From Streptomyces cinnabarinus (GTDB taxonomy: Bacteria; Actinomycetota; Actinomycetes; Streptomycetales; Streptomycetaceae), in the NCBI RefSeq assembly GCF_027270315.1, contig NZ_CP114413.1, positions 2,046,001-2,110,000 on the forward strand: a stretch of DNA of 64,000 nucleotides, in the 5' to 3' direction. Position numbers and translations under genes: made by a program. Below, piece after piece: positions 24,500 to 33,899 of the stretch. Position 1 is the first letter of the stretch. Each line of letters starts with the position of its first letter. The notes under the pieces were generated by a model, which was not told the DNA's origin, did no database searches, and was given only the letters and a program-made list of their open reading frames with translations.

Positions 24500-25455
24500 A
24501 CGAGCTCCCCGGGCAGCCCGAACCGGCCGAACACGTCGGTGTCCAGGAAGGCGGTGATGCGGGCGAGGGCACCGTCCTCGACGGTGAGCACCTGGAGGGA
24601 GTGCGGGCGCAGCACGCCGTCCGTCCCGCGGACGTACATCGCCACCGCGGGCTGTCCGTTCGCACGCGTGGGCAGCATCCGCAGGGTGCCCGTCTCGTGA
24701 CGGCGCGCCACCAGGAAGCGGTGCACCTCCTTGGCGCCCCGGAACCACTCCAGGTGGGGCGGCATCTCCAGCTCGACGCCGTCCCGCAGGAGGGTGAGCA
24801 GGGCGTCCATGTCGGCGTTCTCGAAGGCGGCCACGTACCGGTCGAGGACCTCCCGGTCGGCGGCGCCCGAGGGCTCGGTCACGAGGTCCTCCTCGGGGGC
24901 CAGCTCCGCCAGCCGGGCACGCGCGCGTTGCAGGCTGCTCTTGACGGCAGCAGTGGAGGTCCCGAGCACGGCGGCGACCTCGGGCGCCCGCCAGGCGAGC
25001 ACGTCCCGCAGGATGAGCACCGCCCGCTGCCGCGCGGGCAGATGCTGGAGCGCGGCGACGAGCGCGAGCCGCAGGCTTCCCCGGGCGGCCACGACCCACG
25101 CCGGGTCGAGCAGCGCGTCGGGCAGCGGCTGGAGCCAGGGAACGTCCGTCGCGGGGGCCCTCAGCGGCTCCTCAGGCGTCTGGGAGGGCTCGCCGAGCCC
25201 CGTGGGCAGCGGACGGCGCGCGCGGCCCTCCAGCGCCGTCAGACACGTGTTGGTGGCGATCCTGTGCAGCCAGGTCCGCAGGGACGCGCGGCCCTCGTAG
25301 CCGTCGTAGGACCGCCAGGCCCGCAGATAGGTCTCCTGCACCAGGTCCTCGGCCTCGTCGGCCGAGCCCAGCATGCGGTAGCAGTGCGCGAGCAGCTCGC
25401 GCCGGTACGGGTCGGTCAGCCGTACGAACTCGTCGCGGTCCGTCGTCGCCACCAT
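24496..25455 (-). CDS. ECF sigma factor with C-terminal SnoaL-like domain
   Basis: A 319-residue sigma factor with both ECF regions. Sigma2 is at 10-75 (MLGSADEAEDLVQETYLRAWR). Sigma4 is at 130-190 (LPARQRAVLILRDVLAWRAPEVAAVLG). A SnoaL/NTF2-like domain covers residues 205-319. The linker has WLQPLPDALLD, a WxxPxPD segment typical of the SigG/TIGR02960 group, in which the C-terminal domain replaces an anti-sigma factor in control of activity. No anti-sigma gene is adjacent. The DinB-like enzyme gene is coupled downstream. A hairpin that includes the ribosome-binding site lies just before the start. Confidence 0.88.
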   Translation of the reverse strand: MVATTDRDEFVRLTDPYRRELLAHCYRMLGSADEAEDLVQETYLRAWRSYDGYEGRASLRTWLHRIATNTCLTALEGRARRPLPTGLGEPSQTPEEPLRAPATDVPWLQPLPDALLDPAWVVAARGSLRLALVAALQHLPARQRAVLILRDVLAWRAPEVAAVLGTSTAAVKSSLQRARARLAELAPEEDLVTEPSGAADREVLDRYVAAFENADMDALLTLLRDGVELEMPPHLEWFRGAKEVHRFLVARRHETGTLRMLPTRANGQPAVAMYVRGTDGVLRPHSLQVLTVEDGALARITAFLDTDVFGRFGLPGELV

Positions 25456-25461
25456 GGCCCT

Positions 25462-25498
25462 TCCTCTCGCCGGTCATGAGTACAGACCGGCGAGAGGA
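25462..25498. promoter_or_regulatory. 14-bp hairpin containing the sigma factor ribosome-binding site
   Basis: Arms 25462-25475 and 25485-25498 pair perfectly over 14 bp around a 9-nt loop. Read on the minus strand, the second arm contains GAGAGGA, seven bases before the sigma factor ATG. The hairpin also lies 35 bp past the rluB stop. It may therefore be a terminator for the scp-rluB unit, or it may hide the ribosome-binding site of the sigma gene. Confidence 0.6.
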
Positions 25499-25532
25499 CG
25501 AAAAGGCATCGGTGACCGCCCGCGAACGCGAC

Positions 25533-26615
25533 CTACAGGTCGACTTCCTTCATCAGCATGCCGACCTCGGTGTTCGACAGACGGCGCAGCCAGCCCGACT
25601 TCTGGTCGCCCAGGGTGATCGGCCCGAAGGAGGTGCGCACCAGCTTCTCGACCGGGAAGCCGGCCTCGGCCAGCATCCGGCGCACGATGTGCTTGCGGCC
25701 CTCGTGCAGGGTCACCTCGACGAGGTAGTTCTTGCCGATCTGCTCGACCACCCGGAAGTGGTCCGCACGCGCGTAGCCGTCCTCCAGCTGGATGCCGTCC
25801 TTGAGCTGCTTGCCCAGGTCGCGCGGGATCGGGCCGACGATGGCCGCGAGGTAGGTCTTCTTCACGCCGTACTTGGGGTGCGCCAGCCGGTGCGCCAGCT
25901 CGCCGTGGTTGGTGAGCAGGATGACGCCCTCGGTCTCGGTGTCGAGACGGCCGACGTGGAAGAGCCGCGTCTCCCGGTTGGTGACGTAGTCACCGAGGCA
26001 CTGACGACCCTCGGGGTCCTCCATGGTGGAGACGACACCGGCGGGCTTGTTCAGCGAGAAGAACTGGTACGACTGCGTCGCCACGGTCAGGCCGTCGACC
26101 CTGACCTCGTCCTTCTCCGGGTCGACCCGCTTGCCCTGCTCCAGCACGATCTCGCCGTTGACCTCGACCCGCGCCTGCTCGATCAGCTCCTCGCAGGCCC
26201 GCCGGGAGCCGTAGCCCGCGCGCGCGAGGACCTTCTGGAGCCGCTCGCCCTCCTGCTCGGCGCCCGGGAAGGTCTTGGGCAGCTTGATGTCCTTCTTGCC
26301 CGCGTACCGCTCGCGGTTGCGCTCCTCGGCGCGCGTCTCGAACTCCCGGGACTGTGCCGGAGCCGTCCGCCCGCGCTGCGGCTGGGGCTTCTTCGGGCCG
26401 CCCTTCGCGCCACCGCGCGCCGCGCCGCCGCGACCCGACTTCGGGCCGTCCGGGGAGGCGCCGGGGCCGACGTCGTAGCGGCGCTCCTCGGGGCGGGGCT
26501 TGCGGGGCCGGCCGCCCTGGCCGCCCTGCTTCTGGTCCCGGTTGTTGCCGGCCCCGCGGTGGTTACCGCGTCCGCCGGTGCCGCCACTCTTGCCGCTGCC
26601 GCTGCTTCGCATCAA
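25533..26615 (-). CDS. rluB: 23S rRNA pseudouridine synthase
   Basis: A 360-residue RNA pseudouridine synthase. Residues 1-115 are a Gly/Arg/Lys-rich, probably disordered RNA-binding extension. An S4 RNA-binding domain is at about 123-165 (ERLQKVLARAGYGSRRACEELI). The catalytic domain has the LNKPAGVVST motif and VGRLDTETEGVILLTNHG, with the catalytic Asp in RLD. RluB-type enzymes modify U2605-like positions in 23S rRNA. The gene overlaps scpB by four bases, which couples it to chromosome segregation genes. That arrangement is common in Gram-positives. Confidence 0.93.
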   Translation of the reverse strand: MMRSSGSGKSGGTGGRGNHRGAGNNRDQKQGGQGGRPRKPRPEERRYDVGPGASPDGPKSGRGGAARGGAKGGPKKPQPQRGRTAPAQSREFETRAEERNRERYAGKKDIKLPKTFPGAEQEGERLQKVLARAGYGSRRACEELIEQARVEVNGEIVLEQGKRVDPEKDEVRVDGLTVATQSYQFFSLNKPAGVVSTMEDPEGRQCLGDYVTNRETRLFHVGRLDTETEGVILLTNHGELAHRLAHPKYGVKKTYLAAIVGPIPRDLGKQLKDGIQLEDGYARADHFRVVEQIGKNYLVEVTLHEGRKHIVRRMLAEAGFPVEKLVRTSFGPITLGDQKSGWLRRLSNTEVGMLMKEVDL

Positions 26616-27256
26616 AGTTCCGTCGTCTTGTCGTCTGCGTCCTCGGAATCCGGAGCGTCCGGATCGAACGACGGTACGGCCTCCTGGGTCTCGGCCTCGA
26701 TCGCCTCCGCCTCGGGGAGGAAGGGCGCGAGCTCCGGGAGCTCGTCCAGGCCGCGCAGGCCCATCCGTTCCAGGAAGTAGTTCGTCGTCGTGTACAGGAT
26801 CGCACCTGTTTCGGGTTCCGTGCCCGCCTCCTCGACCAGACCGCGCTGGAGCAGGGTGCGCATCACACCGTCGCAGTTGACTCCGCGCACCGCCGAGACC
26901 CGGCTGCGGCTGACCGGCTGCCGGTACGCCACCACCGCGAGGGTCTCCAGCGCGGCCTGGGTGAGCCGGGCCTGCTGGCCGTCCAGCACGAAGCCCTCGA
27001 CGGCCGGCGCGTACTCGGGCCGCGAGTAGAAACGCCAGCCGCCCGCGATCAGCCGCAGCTCGAAGCCGCGGCCCTGGACGGTGTACTCGTCGGCCAGCGC
27101 GCGCAGCGCGTCCGCGATCTGCCGCCGGGGCCGCTGGAGGATCTTGGCGAGATGCTCCTCGGTCGCGGGCTCGTCCACGACCATGAGGACGGCCTCCAGG
27201 GCGGGCTTGAGATCGAGGTCGGCGACGGCGCCGAGACCGCTGATCTCCTCGCTCAC
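26612..27256 (-). CDS. scpB: Segregation and condensation protein B
   Basis: A 214-residue winged-helix protein that partners with ScpA to hold the SMC ATPase heads in the condensin complex. Seen: LKPALEAVLMVVDEPATEEHLAKIL at the N-terminus, QQARLTQAALETLAVVAYRQPVSR near 95, and VRGVNCDGVMRTLLQRGLVEE near 125. The acidic C-terminal tail (25 residues, rich in Asp/Glu) is variable in the family. It overlaps both scpA and rluB by four bases. SMC itself is not in the window. Confidence 0.93.
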   Translation of the reverse strand: MSEEISGLGAVADLDLKPALEAVLMVVDEPATEEHLAKILQRPRRQIADALRALADEYTVQGRGFELRLIAGGWRFYSRPEYAPAVEGFVLDGQQARLTQAALETLAVVAYRQPVSRSRVSAVRGVNCDGVMRTLLQRGLVEEAGTEPETGAILYTTTNYFLERMGLRGLDELPELAPFLPEAEAIEAETQEAVPSFDPDAPDSEDADDKTTEL

Positions 27257-28284
27257 TTCTTCTTCTCCTCGTCCTTGGGCAGCTCGGGCGGGCGGTCGAA
27301 CTCGTCGGTGACCACGGGCTCGGTGTCCCCCTCCCCGCCGGTCCAGCGCACGGTCAGCTCGCCGAGGGCGGTCTCCTGGTCCAGGGCCACGGCCTTCTCG
27401 CGGTACAGCTCCAGCAGGGCCAGGAAGCGGGCCACGACGGTGAGCGTGTCGTCGGTGTCCTCGACGAGCGCGCGGAAGCTGGCCTCGCCCAGCTCCTTCA
27501 GCCGCGCCACCACGATCCCGGCCTGCTCCTGCACGCTGACCAGCGGGGCGTGGATGTGGTCGACGTAGACCTGCGGCTTGGGCTTGGGCTGCATCGCCTT
27601 GACCGCGAGCCTGGCGAATCCTTCCGCCCCGATGCTGATGACCACCTCGGGCAGCAGCTCGGCGTGGTGCGGTTCGAGGCCGACGGTACGGGGGTAGCGC
27701 CGGGCCTCCTCCTCCAGCCGCCGGTTGAAGATCTCGGCGATCTGTTTGTACGCGCGGTACTGGAGCAGCCGCGCGAAGAGCAGGTCCCGCGCTTCGAGCA
27801 GGGCGAGGTCGCCCTCGTCCTCGACCTCGGCGGCGGGCAGCAGCCGGGCCGCCTTGAGGTCCAGCAGAGTCGCGGCGACCACGAGGAACTCGGTCGTCTC
27901 GTCCAGGTCCCAGTCCGGACCCATGGCCCGGATGTACGCCATGAACTCGTCGGTCACTTTGGACAGCGCGACCTCGGTGACGTCCAGCTTGTGCTTGGAG
28001 ATCAGCTGGAGCAGCAGGTCGAAGGGGCCCTCGAAGTTGGAGAGGCGGACCTTGAAGACTCCGCCGTCGGATTCCTCAGAGTCGGCGGAGTCGGCGGAGC
28101 CGTCTGCCTCTTCGGGCTCGGGCTCGACGACCTCAGGCTCGGGCTCCGGCTCGGGCTCCGGTTCAGGAAGCACGGCCTCCGGCACCGGTTCGACCGGCGC
28201 GACGCCCCCCGGCCCCCTCCCGAGGGCGCGCCGCCGACCGCCGGAGGCACCGGCGCCGGAGGCGGGAGCATCGTTCGAGGTCAT
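27253..28284 (-). CDS. scpA: Segregation and condensation protein A
   Basis: A 343-residue kleisin of the SMC-ScpAB complex. The ScpA domain begins near residue 78 (VRLSNFEGPFDLLLQLISKHKLDV). The rest is helical to about 330, with the FLALLELYREKAVALDQE segment. The first 75 residues are an extra low-complexity acidic/Pro region containing an EPEPEPEP run, longer than in most bacteria. It probably does not fold. A hexanucleotide-like repeat in the DNA encodes it. Confidence 0.93.
   Translation of the reverse strand: MTSNDAPASGAGASGGRRRALGRGPGGVAPVEPVPEAVLPEPEPEPEPEPEVVEPEPEEADGSADSADSEESDGGVFKVRLSNFEGPFDLLLQLISKHKLDVTEVALSKVTDEFMAYIRAMGPDWDLDETTEFLVVAATLLDLKAARLLPAAEVEDEGDLALLEARDLLFARLLQYRAYKQIAEIFNRRLEEEARRYPRTVGLEPHHAELLPEVVISIGAEGFARLAVKAMQPKPKPQVYVDHIHAPLVSVQEQAGIVVARLKELGEASFRALVEDTDDTLTVVARFLALLELYREKAVALDQETALGELTVRWTGGEGDTEPVVTDEFDRPPELPKDEEKKK
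28113..28170. repeat. GGCTCG/GGCTCC hexamer repeat within scpA
   Basis: Plus strand shows repeated GGGCTCG/GGCTCC units (interrupted once) that encode the alternating Glu-Pro run in the N-terminal extension of ScpA. Such imperfect tandem repeats can vary in copy number. Confidence 0.6.
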
Positions 28285-28302
28285 AGCCTCCGCAGGCTAC
28301 CG

Positions 28303-28878
28303 CTACCGCCCGCGGAGCCGTCGTACGAGGATGCTCGCGTCCCCGCGGCTCTCCAGATCGGCGAGCACCACGGCCACCGCCTCCCGGACGATCCGCCCGC
28401 GGTCGACCGCGAGGCCGTGCTCGCCACGGAGCACAAGACGGGCGTGCTCCAGGTCCATCAGCTCCTCGGCGGACACGTACACGGTGATCTTCTCGTCGTG
28501 CCGCTCACGCCCGCTGGGCCGCCGCGCGGCGGCCCGTCCGCGCTTGCGCGGGGCCGCCGGGCCCGCGGCGTCGCCAGAACCTTCCTGCGCTCCCTGCCGC
28601 CGCCCGGACCGCTCCGCCGTGGCGGAGCGGCTGCGGGACTCCCCGGACTCCGCCGGTTCCGCGTCCGCCGCGACATGTTCCGGGCCCTCGCCGTCCCCGC
28701 CCTGTGCGGGCACGGACTGCGGCGCGTCCTCCGCGGCGACGCCGTCGCTCTCTCCCGCGGGAGCCGGCACCCGGGCCTCGCCGTTGGCCCCTCGCCGGGG
28801 AGTGGACGCCTGGAGCGCCATCCCCCCTGTCGTACGGAACAGTTCGTCGGCCCCCGGCAGACTCACTCGGCGTGACAC
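28303..28878 (-). CDS. ParA-linked protein with ribbon-helix-helix-like C-terminus
   Basis: A 191-residue protein. Residues 1-125 are low-complexity Ala/Gly/Glu/Arg and likely disordered. The C-terminal 65 residues (from about 127) look like a short DNA-binding ribbon-helix-helix fold: KITVYVSAEELMDLEHARLVL, then a turn and RGRIVREAVAVVLADLESRG. The start overlaps the end of the ParA gene by 16 bp, so the pair is translated together. A DNA-binding protein coupled to a ParA ATPase suggests a partition or positioning pair, but the usual ParB motifs are missing. Confidence 0.7.
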   Translation of the reverse strand: MSRRVSLPGADELFRTTGGMALQASTPRRGANGEARVPAPAGESDGVAAEDAPQSVPAQGGDGEGPEHVAADAEPAESGESRSRSATAERSGRRQGAQEGSGDAAGPAAPRKRGRAAARRPSGRERHDEKITVYVSAEELMDLEHARLVLRGEHGLAVDRGRIVREAVAVVLADLESRGDASILVRRLRGR

Positions 28879-30041
28879 CGGGCGAGCACCTCCCTGGCGA
28901 GCTGGCGGTAGGCGGCTGCACCGACGGAGTTGGAGGCGTACGTGGTGATCGGCTCACCGGCGACCGTGGTCTCCGGGAAGCGGACCGTGCGCCCGATGAC
29001 CGTGTGGTAGACGTGATCGTCGAACGCCTCGACGACCCGCGCGAGCACCTCACGGCTGTGCACGGTGCGCGAGTCGTACATCGTGGCGAGGATCCCGTCG
29101 AGCTCCAGATCCGGGTTGAGCCGCTCCTGGACCTTCTCGATGGTCTCCGTCAGCAGCGCGACACCGCGGAGGGCGAAGAACTCGCACTCCAGGGGCACGA
29201 TCACCTTGTGCGCGGCCGTCAGGGCGTTGACCGTGAGCAGGCCGAGCGAGGGCTGACAGTCGATCACGATGTAGTCGTAGTCCGCCATCAGCGGCTTCAG
29301 GGCGCGCTGGAGCGTCGACTCGCGCGCGACCTCGGAGACCAGCTGGACCTCCGCCGCCGACAAGTCGATATTGCTCGGCAGCAGGTCCATGTTCGGGACC
29401 GCGGTCTTCAGCAGGACCTCGTCGGCCGACATGCCCCGCTCCATGAGCAGGTTGTAGACCGTGAGGTCGAGCTCCATCGGGTTGACACCGAGTCCGACCG
29501 ACAGCGCGCCCTGCGGGTCGAAGTCCACGAGCAGGACCCGGCGTCCGTACTCCGCGAGCGCGGCACCCAGGTTGATGGTCGACGTCGTCTTGCCCACGCC
29601 GCCCTTCTGGTTGCACATCGCGATGATCTTCGCCGGTCCGTGGTCGGTGAGGGGACCCGGGATCGGGAAGTACGGCAGCGGGCGTCCGGTCGGGCCGACG
29701 CGCTCGCGACGCTGGCGTGCGGCGTCGGGCGCGAGCGTGGCCGCGTACTCGGGGTCCGGCTCGTACTCCGCATCGGGATCGTAGAAGTGCCCGTCGGGCA
29801 GTTCGTCGTAGTCGGCGAAGTGGTTGTGGGGCGCGCCACTTCCGTCGCCGGCCATGGCGTTCACGTGATGGCCATCCATGCTCTGGTGTGCTGACAGAGT
29901 CACGCCGGTCTGCTGGTGACTCTGGTGGGCTGCGAAGGTGCGCACCGCGACGGAGCCGACAGCCTCGAACCCCGCGGGAGCCTGGCCCCGCGCAGGGCTT
30001 CCTGGTTGACCACCCCCGGGAGAAAATGTCGACTCATTCAC
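28863..30041 (-). CDS. ParA-family ATPase
   Basis: A 392-residue P-loop ATPase. An N-terminal extension of about 115 residues is His/Gln/Pro/Asp-rich. The ATPase core starts at IIAMCNQKGGVGKTTSTINLG (deviant Walker A with KGGVGKT) near 127. It continues with LLVDFDPQGALSVGLG and VIDCQPSLGLLTVNAL (Walker B region) near 230. The start was chosen as GTG 30041, where AAGGAGG lies 11 bases upstream. ParA proteins position DNA or large complexes by moving on DNA. This is not the oriC ParA by position, and it sits above scpAB in the same orientation. Confidence 0.9.
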   Translation of the reverse strand: MNESTFSPGGGQPGSPARGQAPAGFEAVGSVAVRTFAAHQSHQQTGVTLSAHQSMDGHHVNAMAGDGSGAPHNHFADYDELPDGHFYDPDAEYEPDPEYAATLAPDAARQRRERVGPTGRPLPYFPIPGPLTDHGPAKIIAMCNQKGGVGKTTSTINLGAALAEYGRRVLLVDFDPQGALSVGLGVNPMELDLTVYNLLMERGMSADEVLLKTAVPNMDLLPSNIDLSAAEVQLVSEVARESTLQRALKPLMADYDYIVIDCQPSLGLLTVNALTAAHKVIVPLECEFFALRGVALLTETIEKVQERLNPDLELDGILATMYDSRTVHSREVLARVVEAFDDHVYHTVIGRTVRFPETTVAGEPITTYASNSVGAAAYRQLAREVLARCHAE

Positions 30042-30114
30042 AAGTCGTCTTACCTCCTTGGTGACCAGGAAACTTCTAGACAAGGTCAGCGTGGCACCAT
30101 GCCGACAGTCGGCG

Positions 30115-30144
30115 ACTCTATGGCGTGTCGGGCGTCCGCAGCAA
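30115..30144 (-). promoter_or_regulatory. Probable sigma-70-type promoter of parA
   Basis: On the minus strand TTGCTG (30144-30139) and TAGAGT (30120-30115) are separated by 18 bp, matching the TTGaca/TAnnnT pattern of Streptomyces vegetative promoters. The predicted start of transcription is about 70 bases before the parA GTG. Confidence 0.5.
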
Positions 30145-30302
30145 CACAATCCGCCGGACCCGGCAGGATGTGTCGGCAATGAAACATCCCTCTGTCAAGG
30201 GCGTACGGCCGTCGCACGGTAGGTTTCACCGGTGTGCGAATCGGTCGAAGCGTTACGTTCGAGGCGAGTTGACCGAGCGTCGCAAAGTGACCATACACAC
30301 AT

Positions 30303-30335
30303 CCGGCCGGACCTTGTCGGGCAAGGTCCGGCCGG
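30303..30335. terminator. 14-bp hairpin after ald
   Basis: Arms 30303-30316 and 30322-30335 are perfectly complementary over 14 bp with a 5-nt loop. The position about 80 bp after the ald stop (minus strand) suits a terminator for ald. Confidence 0.7.
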
Positions 30336-30413
30336 GTGGGCGACGTTGACGATTCGTGTTGACGTATCGCCTTTACGAAAAGGTGACTTAGCCGTTCGCC
30401 GAGGTGGGCCGGC

Positions 30414-31538
<1,125 letters not shown>

Positions 31539-31709
31539 GGTCCTTGGCTCAGAGAGTGTGGGGCATTACTAGACATACCCAGGCATGCTCGGGCACACCG
31601 GGAGACACCGCGGAGAAGGTGCGGCAGAGCCAGTCTAATGAAGGTGTTCCTGCTGTCTAGCCTTTCATTGCATCAATCTTCAGCGGATGCACTACGGATT
31701 TCGCAGGCC

Positions 31710-33737
31710 CTACCGCTCTGTGGGTACCTCTTCCGGCTCGGGTTCCCCCTCCGGGAGCTCCTCACCCAGCATGCGCTCGGCGGCCCCGCGGTGCAGTCGA
31801 GCCGCGGCGGAGTCCCCGAGGTGCTCCAGCGTGTCGGCCAGCCGCAGATGCAGCGCGGCCTGCAGCCGTACGTCGTCGGCGCGCCGCGCCCACTCCACCG
31901 CCTCCTGGCAGGTGTGCAGCGACTCCTCGGGCCGGCCCGCGTACTCCTGGACCCGGGCGAGCTCGCTCAACGCCCGGGCGTGGGCGCCGACATCGCCCAC
32001 GCGGCGGTGCCCGGCGACCGCCGCGCGCCAGTTGCGCTGCGCCTCGCCGTAGCGGCCCGCGAAGGTGTGCGCGGCGCCGATCCGGCCGTACAGCCGGGCC
32101 GCGTCGGCGCGCTCGTCCCGGGCCAGCCGCTGGGCCAGCGCCCGGCCGAACCAGTCGGCGGCCCGGTCGTAGTCCCCGAGCTCCAGATGGGCGCCGCCTA
32201 CGGATTCCATCGCCCGGCCGGTCGCGTACGGGTCGTTCGCCGCACGTCCGGCGTCCAGGGCGGCCCGGTAGCGGGCCAGCGCCTCCCGGGTCCGCCCGGT
32301 GCGGGCGTCGAGGTCACCGAGGTTCAGCAGCGCAGCGGACTGCTCCCGGGGCAGGTTCCGGCGCTCGGCCACGTCCAGCACCATTCTGTGGATGCCGTAC
32401 AGGTCCCCGGCCGCGGCCTGGGTGCCGAAGTGGGCGACCATGGCCCGCACCAGCTGGGACATCAGCCGTCGGGCCAGGGTGTCCAGCTCCCCGTCGGCGA
32501 CCGCCAGACGGGCCGAGGCGAGCAGGGCGGGCCTGCGGATGAGCAGCCAGTCGGCCGCCGCGCGGGGGTTGGGGAAGCGCAGTGAGCGCGGCATGCCGAG
32601 GAGCTTCTCGCGGGCCTGCGCACTGTCGGTCTCGGTGATCGCCCGGCACGACTGGAGCAGCCGCACCGTGCGCTCCAGCATCCGGGCGCGGGCCAGCTGG
32701 AGCTCGGCGGCCCGGTCGTGGACCTCGGTGAGCGCCCTGAGCAGGGGGTACAGACAGCCGGGCACCTCGTACTGGGGCAGCGGGGAGTCCACGCCCCGCA
32801 GCAGGCCGAGGGCGACGAGGTCGTCCAGGGTGGTGCGGGCGCCGCTGACCGAGCAGCCGGCCAGGGCGGAGGCGGTGTGCGGGTCGACCAGGCCGGCCGG
32901 GGCGAGGCTGAGCAGTCGCAGTATCCGGGCGGCCGGGGCGGGCAGGGCGGCGTGGACGAGCCGGAAGACCCGGGCGAGCGGGGTGCCCGGGGTGTCCTCG
33001 TCGAGTTCGGCGTGCAGCTGCTTGGCGAGGTCGGCGACGGCGGCCTTGGGGCGGGCCGCGAGCCAGCCGCCGGCCAGCATCAGCGCGGCGGGCTGCGCCT
33101 GGCACTCCTCGACCAGCCCTTCGGCGGCGCGCGGGTCGACGGTGATCCGGACCGAGCCCGCGTGCCGGGACAGCACTTCCACCGCCGACTTGGTGTCCAG
33201 TCCGCCGAGCGTGCACGGGCGGACGTCGGAGATCCCGGTGAGCGGCCCGGCGGAGACGGCGACGACCAGACAGTCCGGGGTCTCGGGGAGCAGTGCGTCG
33301 ACCTGCTCGGCGGTGGCCGCGTCGTCGAGCAGCAGCAGGACCTTGCGGTCGGCGAGCGCCTCGCGCAGCGCCGCGGTGAGATCGTCCTCGGCGGCACCGG
33401 CCGGGGTCGGCAGCTCCAGGGCGGTGAGCAGATCGCGGGCGACGGAGTCGACGGGGACGGGGGCGCCGTCGGGTTCGCTGAGCCGGGCGCGCAGCACGCC
33501 GTCGCCGTAACGGTCCGCCACCTGCCGTACGAGTTCCTCGGCGAGGGAGGTGCGGCCGGACCCGGGGCGGCCGGCGATGAGCAGCACCCGCGCGCGGGGT
33601 GCCTTCTTACCGGAGATGGTGTCCAGACCCGCCCGCTCGATGTCGGCGAGCAGCTCCTTCAACTCCCGTGTCCGACCCAGGAATTGCCCGTCGACCGACA
33701 CCCGGACGCCACCGGTGTCCACCGCCTGATCCGTCAC
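31710..33737 (-). CDS. NTPase with winged-helix and TPR repeats
   Basis: A 675-residue STAND-type protein. The P-loop is GRPGSGRTS (near 60), with Arg in place of the Walker A Lys. Walker B is KVLLLLDDAATAEQV. A winged-helix-like region is around 270-330, and at least five tetratricopeptide-like units run from about 430 to 640 (SAALLNLGDLDARTGRTREALARYRAAL and similar). AfsR-like signal-sensing ATPases have this layout, but no SARP DNA-binding domain is present at the N-terminus. Start GTG 33737 is favoured by GGGAG eight bases upstream, over GTG 33746. Partners and signal are unknown. Confidence 0.8.
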   Translation of the reverse strand: MTDQAVDTGGVRVSVDGQFLGRTRELKELLADIERAGLDTISGKKAPRARVLLIAGRPGSGRTSLAEELVRQVADRYGDGVLRARLSEPDGAPVPVDSVARDLLTALELPTPAGAAEDDLTAALREALADRKVLLLLDDAATAEQVDALLPETPDCLVVAVSAGPLTGISDVRPCTLGGLDTKSAVEVLSRHAGSVRITVDPRAAEGLVEECQAQPAALMLAGGWLAARPKAAVADLAKQLHAELDEDTPGTPLARVFRLVHAALPAPAARILRLLSLAPAGLVDPHTASALAGCSVSGARTTLDDLVALGLLRGVDSPLPQYEVPGCLYPLLRALTEVHDRAAELQLARARMLERTVRLLQSCRAITETDSAQAREKLLGMPRSLRFPNPRAAADWLLIRRPALLASARLAVADGELDTLARRLMSQLVRAMVAHFGTQAAAGDLYGIHRMVLDVAERRNLPREQSAALLNLGDLDARTGRTREALARYRAALDAGRAANDPYATGRAMESVGGAHLELGDYDRAADWFGRALAQRLARDERADAARLYGRIGAAHTFAGRYGEAQRNWRAAVAGHRRVGDVGAHARALSELARVQEYAGRPEESLHTCQEAVEWARRADDVRLQAALHLRLADTLEHLGDSAAARLHRGAAERMLGEELPEGEPEPEEVPTER

Positions 33738-33899
33738 GGGCCACACTCCCGTCCCACCGCACGCGCAAGCCCGCCGGGATTCCGGTACGGGCGTGTTTCA
33801 GAGCCTAGTTCACGCTCTGCAACGAGCCGTGTGGAGCGCGGCGGTGACGTCGCCCGATCGGATCAGCCGATGGTCACACCTTGGAGTGCCGGTGCGTGA

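Larger units (their letters stand above)
30042..30413. other. Intergenic region between parA and ald
   Basis: About 370 bp without a credible gene. It holds the ald terminator-like hairpin (30303-30335) and a probable parA promoter (30115-30144). Nothing else was recognised. Confidence 0.6.

Noticed and set aside
28113..28170. CRISPR or satellite array
   Set aside because: It is a coding hexamer-like repeat for an acidic/Pro stretch in ScpA, without spacers.
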